Shown here: positions 14,822-22,820 of the stretch, in pieces
Layout of the letters: each line of letters starts with the position of its first letter
Position numbering within the stretch: position 1 is the first letter of the stretch
Source of the DNA: Anthropogastromicrobium aceti
Lineage (GTDB): Bacteria; Bacillota; Clostridia; Lachnospirales; Lachnospiraceae
NCBI RefSeq assembly: GCF_025567095.1
Contig: NZ_JAOQJH010000038.1
Strand: one strand, 5' to 3'
Length of the DNA: 27,987 nucleotides
Notes under the pieces: model-generated
Told to the model about the DNA's origin: nothing
Databases searched by the model: none
What the model saw: the letters and a program-made list of their open reading frames with translations, nothing else
Translations under genes and position numbers: made by a program

Positions 14822-14891
14822 TTCCGTGTAAAACAAAGCTGCTTTTTAATTTAGTCAGCTTTCGATTTAAAAATCAAAAGGAGCAACAAAA

Positions 14892-15887
14892 ATGGACAAC
14901 TTTATATTCAGCATCAATGCAACTCTTCCGATCTTTTTAACCATGGTTCTCGGACTTGTATTTCGTAAGATCGGTGTGTTTGATGATGCATTTACTAACA
15001 GAATGAACAGCTTCGTATTTAAATTTGCGCTTCCTGCATTGCTGTTTGAAGACTTATGGGAAGAAAACTTTTATCAGGCCTGGGATGGGGGCTTTGTACT
15101 TTTTTGTTTCTGTGCCACTCTTGGCTGCATAATTGTTTCTACTGCTTTGTCATCCTTTTTGAAAGATAAATCTGACCGAGGTGAATTTATTCAGGGTTCT
15201 TACCGCAGCAGCGCAGCTATTCTTGGCATCGCCTTCATCGTTAACATTTATGGACAATCCGGCATGGCACCACTTATGATTATCGGAACTGTGCCGCTTT
15301 ATAACATTTGTGCAGTAGCAGCACTGACGCTGACTTCTCCGGCACTATCATCTGCTAAAAGTGATCCAGCCTCTGAAACTTCAGCATCAAAATCAACTTT
15401 AGTTTCTAATAGTGACCGCCTTTTTCGTACTGTAAAAGGCATAATTACAAATCCAATTATCCTAGGAATTGCTGCGGGTTTTGCCTGGTCACTTCTTAAA
15501 CTTCCGCATCCGACCATCCTTCAAAAAACAGTACATAACCTCGGCGTACTTGCCACACCGCTTGGTCTGATGGCAATGGGAGCATCTTTCGACATCAAAA
15601 AAGCCTTCTACAAATTAAAACCATCAATAGCATGCGCATTTCTAAAGCTTATCGGCTATTCTGGCATTCTTATGCCAGTCGCTATTGCTCTAGGTTATCG
15701 AAATGAAGCACTTGTTGCCATTCTCGTTATGCTTGGATCTGCCACAACGGTCAGCAGCTACACAATGGCAAAAAGCATGGGACATGAAGGTACACTAAGT
15801 GCCAGTGTCGTCATGCTTACAACACTTTTGTCTGCATTCTCACTAACCGCTTGGCTGTTTATATTAAAGACAATGAGCTTCATTTAA
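14892..15887 (+). CDS. AEC family transporter (auxin efflux carrier / malate permease type)
   Basis: 331-aa membrane protein with about ten helices in two halves joined by a hydrophilic Ser/Ala-rich loop (residues about 155-178). Family features are MVLGLVFRKIGVFDDAFTNRMNSFVFKFALPALLF at the N-terminus and KTVHNLGVLATPLGLMAMGASF and MLGSATTVSSYTMAKSMG in the C-terminal half. Members of this family export or exchange organic acids; the substrate cannot be read from sequence. GGAG lies eight bases before the ATG. It has its own promoter and a strong terminator, so it is monocistronic. Confidence 0.87.
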   Translation: MDNFIFSINATLPIFLTMVLGLVFRKIGVFDDAFTNRMNSFVFKFALPALLFEDLWEENFYQAWDGGFVLFCFCATLGCIIVSTALSSFLKDKSDRGEFIQGSYRSSAAILGIAFIVNIYGQSGMAPLMIIGTVPLYNICAVAALTLTSPALSSAKSDPASETSASKSTLVSNSDRLFRTVKGIITNPIILGIAAGFAWSLLKLPHPTILQKTVHNLGVLATPLGLMAMGASFDIKKAFYKLKPSIACAFLKLIGYSGILMPVAIALGYRNEALVAILVMLGSATTVSSYTMAKSMGHEGTLSASVVMLTTLLSAFSLTAWLFILKTMSFI

Positions 15888-15917
15888 TGTTTTGTATTTA
15901 ACAGAATATTTTTATCT

Positions 15918-15960
15918 AAAAAGGAGGCTGCGCTGTTGTGAACAGCGTTGCCTCCTTTTG
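15918..15960. terminator. bidirectional terminator
   Basis: AAAAGGAGGC (15919-15928) pairs with GCCTCCTTTT (15950-15959), and inner GCGCTGTT/AACAGCG pairing extends the stem. It lies between the convergent AEC and MATE genes. Confidence 0.85.
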
Positions 15961-15970
15961 ATGATCATGA

Positions 15971-17325
15971 TCACTCAAAATCTCTTGTAATATTTGTAAG
16001 CCATTTGCCTCTGAAATAGTGAATGAATACTGCCGGCATTTTTTCAAACTCATCCAAAGTCATTATAAAATATACCCAGATTGGTGGCAATTTGAAAACA
16101 TATGCTGCAAGGAATGTGAGCGGAACTGCAACAAGCCACATAAATACAGAATCTATGATCATTCCGAATCTGGAATCACCGCCGCCTCTAAAGCATCCGC
16201 ATATAAGACAAGTATTGATTCCTTCTCCCAAAAGGCGCCAGGTTGTCATAATTATAAAAATGCCAAGGTAATAAATGGCTGTCTCTGTCAGCTTATCACG
16301 ATAGAAATCAAGTATCAAAGGGCGAATTGCCAGAATAATAACGCATCCGACCATACTTACAATAGTCGTTATTCTAAGCATACGTTTTCCATACTCTCTG
16401 GCTGTATCAATGTGATCCTGTCCTAACTCCTGGCTGACAATAATGGTGGTAGCATTAGCAAAACCACGACAGGCGATAGCACCAATATTTACTACCATGA
16501 CGGCAACGGCATTTGCAGCTACCATATCATCTCCAATATGGCCAAGGATTGCTGCGAAAGCTGAACTGGCAAAACTCCATACAACATCATTTATTACGGC
16601 TGGACTTGCAATCTTCATAAAATCCTTGAACAGAATACCAGACTTTGAGAAGAAGTATTTTATTCTAAATCTGACATCAGAACTGTTTAATGAGTAGATA
16701 AGACAAATGAGTACTTCTACCATTCTGGCAATAACAGTACCAAGAGCAACACCAGTGACTCCAAGCTTCGGAAGTCCAAACAGACCAAAAATAAATGTAG
16801 CATTACAAAGTACATTGACACAAAGAGAAACAACGTATGTAACAGAAGGCAACATTATTTTTCCGATACTTCGAAGAGCACTCATAAAAACCTGAGAGAA
16901 TCCCATAAACACAAACGAAAATGAAATCACCCTCAAATACTCACTGCCGGCAGCAATCGTATCAGGACTGTTTGTAAAAATCCTCATGATCGTAGTTGGC
17001 ATGGAAAATGAGATAATGAAAAATATCAAAGAACTGATCAGTGATATTCGTTCTGCCAGACCAAGAATCTTCTCTACTGTCTTTTTATCACCCTTTCCCA
17101 GTATTGAGCACATAACACCGAAGTACCTGTGGCCATACCGTAATATAAACAGAAAAGAATAAAAGTATATTGGTTAGCAAGTGATGAAGCCGACATAGCA
17201 GTCTGGCTTACATATCCAAGCATTACCGTATCAGCAATGTTTACTAATGTTCCAATCAAATTTTGAATCATGATTGGAAATGCTAATTTTGATGCGTATT
17301 TTAAGAAATCTTTTTTATTAAGCAT
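15971..17325 (-). pseudogene. MATE family efflux transporter, frameshifted
   Basis: Two overlapping frames make one MATE protein of about 450 residues. The N-terminal part runs from ATG 17325 (GGAAG nine bases upstream): MLNKKDFLKYASKLAFPIMI, then TLVNIADTVMLGYVSQTAMSA and LYYGMATGTSVLCAQYW. The rest continues in another frame from GKGDKKTVEKILGLAERIS to the stop at 15971. Adding one G to the GGG at 17099-17097 restores Q-Y-W-G-K-G-D and joins the frames exactly. So a single-base loss in a G run inactivates the gene, or it is a sequencing error. The IS200/IS605 right end lies only about 40 bases upstream, cutting it off from any promoter in the Nudix region. Confidence 0.85.
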
Positions 17326-17362
17326 ACAAACGTTCTTCCTTTTTATTTTAATCCTTTTTCGG

Positions 17363-17602
17363 TCAACAACTCGGTCATAGAATGGCCGAGCATGCAAAGT
17401 TTCCCTTGAATACCGGACATTCAATTTCCGCCCTTTGAAAATAAGTCCACATTACACAATACGAATAACGCAGGCAGATCCTCTCCGGACAGTCCATCTT
17501 ACAGTCATGCCGTAAGAAGACGGTGGTTGTTGATATGTTCTGCTCTACTCACAGATGAGATCCTACAGCATCATGTAAGATGTTACAGGGTCCCGTCTGC
17601 TT
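17363..17602 (-). ncRNA. candidate omega RNA (reRNA) of TnpB
   Basis: The 240 noncoding bases from the tnpB stop to the right end contain several short stems and finish in the right-end hairpin. In related elements the RNA guide for TnpB comes from this interval, usually beginning inside the tnpB 3' end, with the guide supplied by DNA just past the right end. Here that flank is the leader of the MATE pseudogene. No expression evidence is available, so this is an inference from layout. Confidence 0.5.
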
Positions 17603-19189
17603 TCATGCAGATGCTGCTTGTTTTGTTTTATATGCGATATGCCGTTTTTCATATACGATTCGAATCGCATTCTGTAAATTCTTGCGGCTGTATTGGTGTT
17701 CCTTACACAATTCCAGTATTTCTCTATCACCTGCCCGGTTTCGGATATTGACAGCACCAACGTGGTCTGCATCATCCTGGTACCCGCAGCTTGTACAGCA
17801 GAATCCTTTTGAGTGTCGGTTCTCTGCATTCAGATTGATGCATACCGGGCATACCTGACTTGTAAAATCAGGCGCTACCTCGAAAAAGTCACATCCTTTT
17901 TGATTCAGTGCTTCCATCAGCTTTCTTTGAAGCTTTCCCCTGGCAAATTTGGAAAACATTCCATTAACCTTACGGCTCTTATTAAATTCCTTAATATCCA
18001 ACTTCTCAATCGCAGTCAATGTATCTTTGGAAATGCTGTCCACATAGGTTGTGACTGATTTCTTGATCTCGTGATCTAGCCGTGCATAGTAGCAGCGTTT
18101 TTTACGATATGGTGCTTTTGCCGTCTGAATCATTCGTTCCAGATGATCCATCTTTTTGATGAGAGAACGTCTCACATCCTCCGGCAGATCATGTTTTCTC
18201 AAAAAGTGCTTAATTTTTCGTTTCTTGTTTCGAAGGCCTGCCAGTTCTGCAAAGGCAGGCTCTACCTCTTTATGATAAAAGTCAATTACCGGACTCATGG
18301 AACCGATTGCCCTTCCGTCGGATGTATGAAAGCAGTCCGAGATTCCGGTATCCACTCCAATACAATTTATTGTTGCAGGCTGCTGTCTTGTTGAATCATA
18401 AGACCAGCCAATTCGAAGATTCCCTTTTCTCACCTGCATCAGAACAGTTCCTGCCATCTTATTATTCTGAATCTTATGTAAAAAATGACTGCTGGTATCA
18501 ATCGGGATCGTGATTCGCTGTCTTGTTTTTAATGGATTTGTAATAATGATTACATAGGGCATTTTGGTATCCGTAGATTGTTCGATCTTCATTAAGCGTA
18601 AGTCCAATGGAACAGATACGAAACAAAGCTTTGGAACACGATACTCCAATGATTTTGATGCATATCGCTCCTGAAACTCCAGCTGCAGATCAGAAAATTC
18701 CTTTTCCGACATTTCATGAAGTGTTTTTGTGCAGTCCTCATAAAACGTGCCTTCTATCTGTCGCATTGTTTCTTCCATCTTTTGCTTTGAGCATCCCATG
18801 ACAGACATGGCAAACAATACTTTTGACTGTGCAAATATCCCCATACCTTCTGACAAAAGATCCAGTCGAATATTATTCAAACGACCCGATACCTGCACGA
18901 CTGCCGCATCAAATGCATTCTGGCAAAATGCAGAATTGATTCCTTCCGGACGAATGGCTTTTTCAAGCTTTCGCATTTGGGGATCTTTCTTATCATTCTT
19001 TACCAGTTGAAGTACGATGTCAGGATTCTTTTCCAACAGATCAATGTCACGATTGATGAGAGCAGTATACGAGTTCTGCATCTGCTGTAAGATAACAAGC
19101 TTTTCCTTATTCGGCCGACCATACAGAAAAACACTCTTTGTAATGGTTGTCTGGAAAGAACTGTTCTTTTTCTTTCTTGCCTTTGGCAT
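17603..19189 (-). CDS. tnpB: TnpB (IS605 OrfB), RNA-guided endonuclease, intact
   Basis: 528 aa from ATG 19189 (MPKARKKKNSS, GGAGG-like site upstream), longer than the usual 370-420. The RuvC residues are all present: Asp280 in CIGVDTGISD, Glu395 in TAIEKLDIKEF, and Asp475 in QDDADHVGAVNIRNR. The zinc ribbon is CPVC (447-450) with CTSC (465-468). The last motif departs from the common DxNAAxNI (HVGAVNI), but the acidic residue is kept. The N-terminal 270 residues, with DPQMRKLEKAIRPEGINSAF and similar, are long and basic. The frame runs on upstream to 19369 but overlaps tnpA there, so I take the internal ATG. It should cut DNA matching the guide; its role is retention of the element. Confidence 0.85.
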   Translation of the reverse strand: MPKARKKKNSSFQTTITKSVFLYGRPNKEKLVILQQMQNSYTALINRDIDLLEKNPDIVLQLVKNDKKDPQMRKLEKAIRPEGINSAFCQNAFDAAVVQVSGRLNNIRLDLLSEGMGIFAQSKVLFAMSVMGCSKQKMEETMRQIEGTFYEDCTKTLHEMSEKEFSDLQLEFQERYASKSLEYRVPKLCFVSVPLDLRLMKIEQSTDTKMPYVIIITNPLKTRQRITIPIDTSSHFLHKIQNNKMAGTVLMQVRKGNLRIGWSYDSTRQQPATINCIGVDTGISDCFHTSDGRAIGSMSPVIDFYHKEVEPAFAELAGLRNKKRKIKHFLRKHDLPEDVRRSLIKKMDHLERMIQTAKAPYRKKRCYYARLDHEIKKSVTTYVDSISKDTLTAIEKLDIKEFNKSRKVNGMFSKFARGKLQRKLMEALNQKGCDFFEVAPDFTSQVCPVCINLNAENRHSKGFCCTSCGYQDDADHVGAVNIRNRAGDREILELCKEHQYSRKNLQNAIRIVYEKRHIAYKTKQAASA

Positions 19190-19203
19190 GGCCCCTCCTT
19201 TCG

Positions 19204-19395
19204 TCAGTACTGTTTTGACTGGTGTTCGATATACTTGCGGATGGTCTCTTCTGAGATATCTCCAATCGTTTCCAGGTAGTAAGAATGGTTCCAAAGTTCT
19301 CCTTTCCACAGCTGTTGGCGTAAGTCTGGAAACTTCTCGTACATCTTTCTGCGGTATTTTACCGAACAAACAATATGATAATTGATGTTATACAT
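19204..19395 (-). pseudogene. tnpA: TnpA (IS200/IS605 Y1 transposase) with internal deletion
   Basis: 63 aa where the family has about 130-150. It starts MYNINYHIVCSVKYRRKM, the normal N-terminus, and then jumps in frame to YEKFPDLRQQLWKGELW and ETIGDISEETIRKYIEHQ, the normal C-terminal part with the catalytic-Tyr helix. About 70 residues between, which hold the His-hydrophobic-His metal motif, are missing, so the protein cannot cleave DNA. The ATG overlaps a 7-bp hairpin (ACATGCA/TGCATGT). The promoter at 19435-19463 remains intact. Its stop lies 15 bases before the tnpB start. Confidence 0.85.
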
Positions 19396-19434
19396 GCAGG
19401 TACGTGCATGTTTTAAGTTATCTTTTTTACGTAT

Positions 19435-19463
19435 ATTATATCACATAGTATACATATAGTCAA
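19435..19463 (-). promoter_or_regulatory. promoter of the insertion element
   Basis: Minus strand TTGACT (19463-19458), 17-base spacer, TATAAT (19440-19435), an almost perfect match to the housekeeping consensus, about 40 bases before tnpA. It would drive tnpA-tnpB. Confidence 0.75.
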
Positions 19464-19542
19464 TAAACAATTGAAATATATATTATACATACAGTATTAT
19501 TTTCTCTGTAAACTGCCACCCGAATCTTTCCTATGTTTCTCT

Positions 19543-19592
19543 GCCGAAGACAGTTTCGCTTTTTGGAACACAAAAAGCTTCACACCTTCGGC
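19543..19592. repeat. nested inverted repeat in the left end of the element
   Basis: Outer arms GCCGAAG (19543-19549) and CTTCGGC (19586-19592), and inner arms GCTTTTTG (19558-19565) and CAAAAAGC (19571-19578), all perfect. It may be a terminator stopping transcripts that enter from the Nudix gene, or part of the left-end structure. Confidence 0.6.
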
Positions 19593-19676
19593 GGATTTAT
19601 GGTATGATAAAAGCAAGCGGCGCTTTCATCTCGGTCATTGAATGGCCGAGGATTCCCGCGCCAGATTCCTAAATTT

Positions 19677-20273
19677 CTAATCAGATAGTCTCCCGCGCAA
19701 TTTAACTTGCATCTTCTCGCACAGCTTCGCATATACGTGCTCCACAAACCATGGTTCTGTTGATTTCTCTACAATCTGATCTACACGAATCCAGGCAACT
19801 GCACTATTTTCCTCTGGACGATTCTGCACAGCATCTTTTGGGTCTGCCTCCATCAGATACGTCACATTTAAATGAAGATGTGTAGAAACATAGTGTCCTT
19901 TTTTCATATGACCGTCCACAGACAAAATTTCTATCGAAAATGGCTCATCTAATAGAAATTTTACATGTGTCAATCCAGATTCCTCCATGACTTCTTTTTG
20001 TGCTACATGGTGCAGATCGGCATCACCATCTGCGTGACCACCAAGCCACGCCCAGGAATGATAGATGTTGTGATATGCCATCAGCACGCTTTTTTTGTCT
20101 GGACTCACTACCCACGCAGATGCAGTTAGATGGGCAATTTCATTTTCTCTTGTAAGAATGTCTGAGCCACTCTCAAACCACTTTAATAAAATGGCTTTGT
20201 CATGCTCCTCCTGCTCGTTAAACGGCATGAATTTTTGAATTTGCTGTTCAAGTTTAGATAATTCTTTTGTCAT
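19677..20273 (-). CDS. Nudix hydrolase domain protein
   Basis: 198 aa. The N-terminal 45 residues are helical and charged; the Nudix fold follows from ASAWVVSPDKKSVLMAYH. The Nudix box reads GHADGDADLHHVAQKEVMEESGL (about residues 79-101): the E-E pair and the REx part (as KE) are kept, but the first conserved Glu after G-x5 is Ala and the Arg is Lys. The metal-binding Glu pair MEES remains, so activity is possible. Substrate unknown. It begins 24 bases after the stop of the MATE gene upstream, so they likely form an operon; downstream the insertion element follows at once. Confidence 0.85.
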   Translation of the reverse strand: MTKELSKLEQQIQKFMPFNEQEEHDKAILLKWFESGSDILTRENEIAHLTASAWVVSPDKKSVLMAYHNIYHSWAWLGGHADGDADLHHVAQKEVMEESGLTHVKFLLDEPFSIEILSVDGHMKKGHYVSTHLHLNVTYLMEADPKDAVQNRPEENSAVAWIRVDQIVEKSTEPWFVEHVYAKLCEKMQVKLRGRLSD

Positions 20274-20297
20274 TTAGTGGCATATCCTTTCTCTTTT

Positions 20298-21683
20298 TTA
20301 TTGTAACACATTTTTCGAATTTTGCTTCTCCATTCTCTTTAGCTCTGGAAGAACGGTGCACAGCATCACAACAAGGCAAAGTGTTCCACCAATTACATTT
20401 GATACTGGCTCAGCAAGGAACACTCCTGCCGTTCCCATGTGAAACATATATGGCATCATATACGTGAGTGGTACAACAATAAAGACCTTGCGAAGCAGTG
20501 AGAAAAAAATTGCCTGTTTCTTTTTATTCAACGACTTGAATACGGTCTGTCCAATATATTGAAAATCCATGCATATAAATGCAGCAAAATATTGTTTTAA
20601 TGCCGGAACTGCATCCTGCATCAAGGCCGCATCAGAGCTGAAAATTCCAATCAATGCATTTGGGAATAAAATAATAATACTCCACATCACTGCTGTATAG
20701 CCAAGAATCATAGTACTCATCACTGCCATAGCTTTTCGCACTCGCGCTGGACGACATGCACCATAATTGTAGCTTAAAATTGGGGAAGTGCCCTCATTCA
20801 TTGCATAAATTGGAGTCTCAACTAGCTGACGCACACTTGACACAATCGTCATAACAGATATGTAAATATCGCCGCCGACATCTGACAAAATATTGTTGCA
20901 GCAGATAGACACCAGACTGTTTGTCAGCTGCATAATAAATCCTGCCGTACCAAGGCTCACAATGTTTTTTGCGTAGCCTATGCATTCAGAGAACTCTTTT
21001 TTCTTTAAAAAGCGAACCTTCAGCTCAGACTTTCTTGTCAAAAAGACAAACACAAATACCGCAGATAACGCTTGGGAAATTACGGTGGCAATCGCTGCCC
21101 CCTGTACTCCAAATCCCAACACAAAAATAAACAGCGGATCGAGCAAAAGGTTTGCTACTGCACCAACCGCAACTGAGGTCATTCCAATAGTGGAATACCC
21201 TTGTGCATTAATAAACGGATTCATACCTGTCGCAATCATAGACGGCAGCGTTCCAATCAGATAAATCATCAAATACGGATATGCATAGACAAGCGCATCA
21301 GTTGAGGCACCAAATAATACTAAAAGCGGTCTGGCAAATATAAAGCCAACTGCCATCAGCACTACTGCACATACGCAGACCATCGTAAATGATGTATTCA
21401 TCACATTTGCAGCTCTTTGCGGCTCACCCTTTCCTCGATAAATCGAAAATAATGGTGCACCGCCGCTTCCAAACAAATTGCTAAATGCTGTGATCACCAC
21501 AATTAGTGGAAAACAAAGTCCAACCGCACCGAGAGCCGCTGTTCCAATGTTTGGAATACGAGCAATATAAATACGATCCACAATATTATACAAAAGATTT
21601 AAAATCTGAGCGACAAGCATCGGAAGCGCTGCTCCTAGGATATTTCCAGTCACAGTTCCGTGTTCAAAGTCAATTCGTTTCAT
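20298..21683 (-). CDS. MATE family efflux transporter
   Basis: 461 aa, full length, about twelve membrane helices. It opens MKRIDFEHGTVTGNILGAAL followed by NLLYNIVDRIYIARIPNIG, with FSNLFGSGGAPLFSIYRGKG in the first half and its counterpart TPIYAMNEGTSPILSYNYGA in the second half, the pseudo-symmetric motifs of MATE proteins. It would use a Na+ or H+ gradient to export cationic drugs or metabolites. The Nudix gene follows 24 bases later; upstream the alcohol dehydrogenase gene ends 73 bases away. A site AAAGGAATGG is present but distant from the ATG. Confidence 0.9.
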   Translation of the reverse strand: MKRIDFEHGTVTGNILGAALPMLVAQILNLLYNIVDRIYIARIPNIGTAALGAVGLCFPLIVVITAFSNLFGSGGAPLFSIYRGKGEPQRAANVMNTSFTMVCVCAVVLMAVGFIFARPLLVLFGASTDALVYAYPYLMIYLIGTLPSMIATGMNPFINAQGYSTIGMTSVAVGAVANLLLDPLFIFVLGFGVQGAAIATVISQALSAVFVFVFLTRKSELKVRFLKKKEFSECIGYAKNIVSLGTAGFIMQLTNSLVSICCNNILSDVGGDIYISVMTIVSSVRQLVETPIYAMNEGTSPILSYNYGACRPARVRKAMAVMSTMILGYTAVMWSIIILFPNALIGIFSSDAALMQDAVPALKQYFAAFICMDFQYIGQTVFKSLNKKKQAIFFSLLRKVFIVVPLTYMMPYMFHMGTAGVFLAEPVSNVIGGTLCLVVMLCTVLPELKRMEKQNSKNVLQ

Positions 21684-21756
21684 AACGAGAAAACCATTCC
21701 TTTTCTTTCTTTTTCAAACAAAAAATATATTTTTTTCATATAATGGTCGTCCCATA

Positions 21757-22791
21757 TCAGCATTCCACTGCAACCTTTATCACTCCATCTTTTTTATTTT
21801 CAAAAAGATCATATGCTTCTGCTATTTTGCTAAGCGGATATGTATGCGTGATAAGCGGCTCTGTATCAATTTTTCCCTCTGCTATCAGCCTAAGTGTCTC
21901 TTTGCAGTCACAGCCATCCACTCCGCCTGTCTTAAATGTAAGATTCTTTCCATACATATCTGGAAGCGGCAAAAGCTGCGCCTTCTCGTAAAGAGCTACT
22001 ATCGTCACAATTGCATTTGGTCTTGCGCATTCCCAAGATAAGCGAAACGTTGATTCTGCTCCTGCAACCTCAAGAACAACATCTGCTCCGCCGTGATCAC
22101 TGTTTGCCAAAACGAAGTCTGCACATGCTTCTGGTGAAACTGTCATTACCTCAGGATAATGCTCATTAATAAAATGAATCCTGTTTTCATCTTTTTCACA
22201 TAAAATGATTCGCTTCGGCTTCTTTAACATGACACAAAGCAGCGTACAAATTCCTGTCGGCCCAGCACCGATGATTAACACTGTATCATCCTCTGTAATC
22301 TCAGAAATACGTGCTGCCCAATATCCTGTGGCTAAAACATCACCTACAAATAAAGCCTGTCTGTCAGTAACACCTTCTGGAATTTTATTCAAGCCCTGAT
22401 CAGCAAACGGTACACGCACATATTCTGCCTGACCACCATCAATACGACAGCCCAATGCCCAGCCACCATTCTCATCGGTACAATTATTTACGTATCCCTT
22501 CTTACAGAAAAAGCATTCACCGCAAAATGTCTCTACATTAACTGTCACACGATCTCCTGGTTTAACATTTGTTACTGCGCTGCCAACTTCCTCAACAACA
22601 CCTACCATCTCATGGCCTACTGTTATGCCAGGAACTGCACGAGGAACACTTCCATGTTTAATGTGCAGATCGCTTGAACAAATGCTAGCAAGCGTTACCT
22701 TCACAATTGCATCTCTCTCATGCTTAAGAACTGGCTTTGGTTTTTCCATTAATTCAAATTTTCCTTTTGAAACATAAGTATATGTCTGCAT
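21757..22791 (-). CDS. zinc-dependent medium-chain alcohol dehydrogenase
   Basis: 344 aa, normal length. Catalytic zinc ligands are Cys38 (ASICSSDLH), His60-Glu61 (TVGHEMVG) and Asp151 (FVGDVLATGYWA); structural zinc cysteines are 90, 93, 96 and 104 (CGECFFCKKGYVNNC). The NAD(P)-binding Rossmann motif is IIGAGPTG (residues 173-180). The enzyme should oxidise or reduce an alcohol/aldehyde or ketone, substrate unknown. AAAGGAG is seven bases before the ATG. It starts 29 bases after the MATE gene at 22821-24170 and is probably co-transcribed. Confidence 0.9.
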   Translation of the reverse strand: MQTYTYVSKGKFELMEKPKPVLKHERDAIVKVTLASICSSDLHIKHGSVPRAVPGITVGHEMVGVVEEVGSAVTNVKPGDRVTVNVETFCGECFFCKKGYVNNCTDENGGWALGCRIDGGQAEYVRVPFADQGLNKIPEGVTDRQALFVGDVLATGYWAARISEITEDDTVLIIGAGPTGICTLLCVMLKKPKRIILCEKDENRIHFINEHYPEVMTVSPEACADFVLANSDHGGADVVLEVAGAESTFRLSWECARPNAIVTIVALYEKAQLLPLPDMYGKNLTFKTGGVDGCDCKETLRLIAEGKIDTEPLITHTYPLSKIAEAYDLFENKKDGVIKVAVEC

Positions 22792-22820
22792 AATAATACT
22801 CCTTTGATTTTATAACTCTA

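Larger units (their letters stand above)
17362..19660 (-). mobile_element. IS200/IS605 family insertion element with decayed tnpA
   Basis: The element comprises tnpA (internally deleted), a full-length tnpB and noncoding ends. A 21-base hairpin sequence occurs in the same orientation at 17370-17390 and 19630-19650 with one difference: 9-bp arms CTCGGTCAT and ATGGCCGAG with a 3-base loop. Same-orientation subterminal hairpins at both ends are the hallmark of this family, which has no terminal inverted repeats. After the right hairpin the minus strand reads TTGTTGAC (17369-17362), a plausible right cleavage site. The exact left end, between 19651 and 19676, is uncertain. It sits between the Nudix gene and the MATE pseudogene. 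Confidence 0.8.

Noticed and set aside
17074..17424. 116-aa frame start MNVRYSRETLHARPFYDRVV for the MATE N-terminal piece
   Set aside because: The first 33 residues are translated from the insertion-element right end; the MATE start is the ATG at 17325 with its own ribosome binding site.
19190..19369. N-terminal extension of TnpB to 19369
   Set aside because: This part overlaps tnpA in another frame and has no TnpB resemblance; the ATG at 19189 is better.
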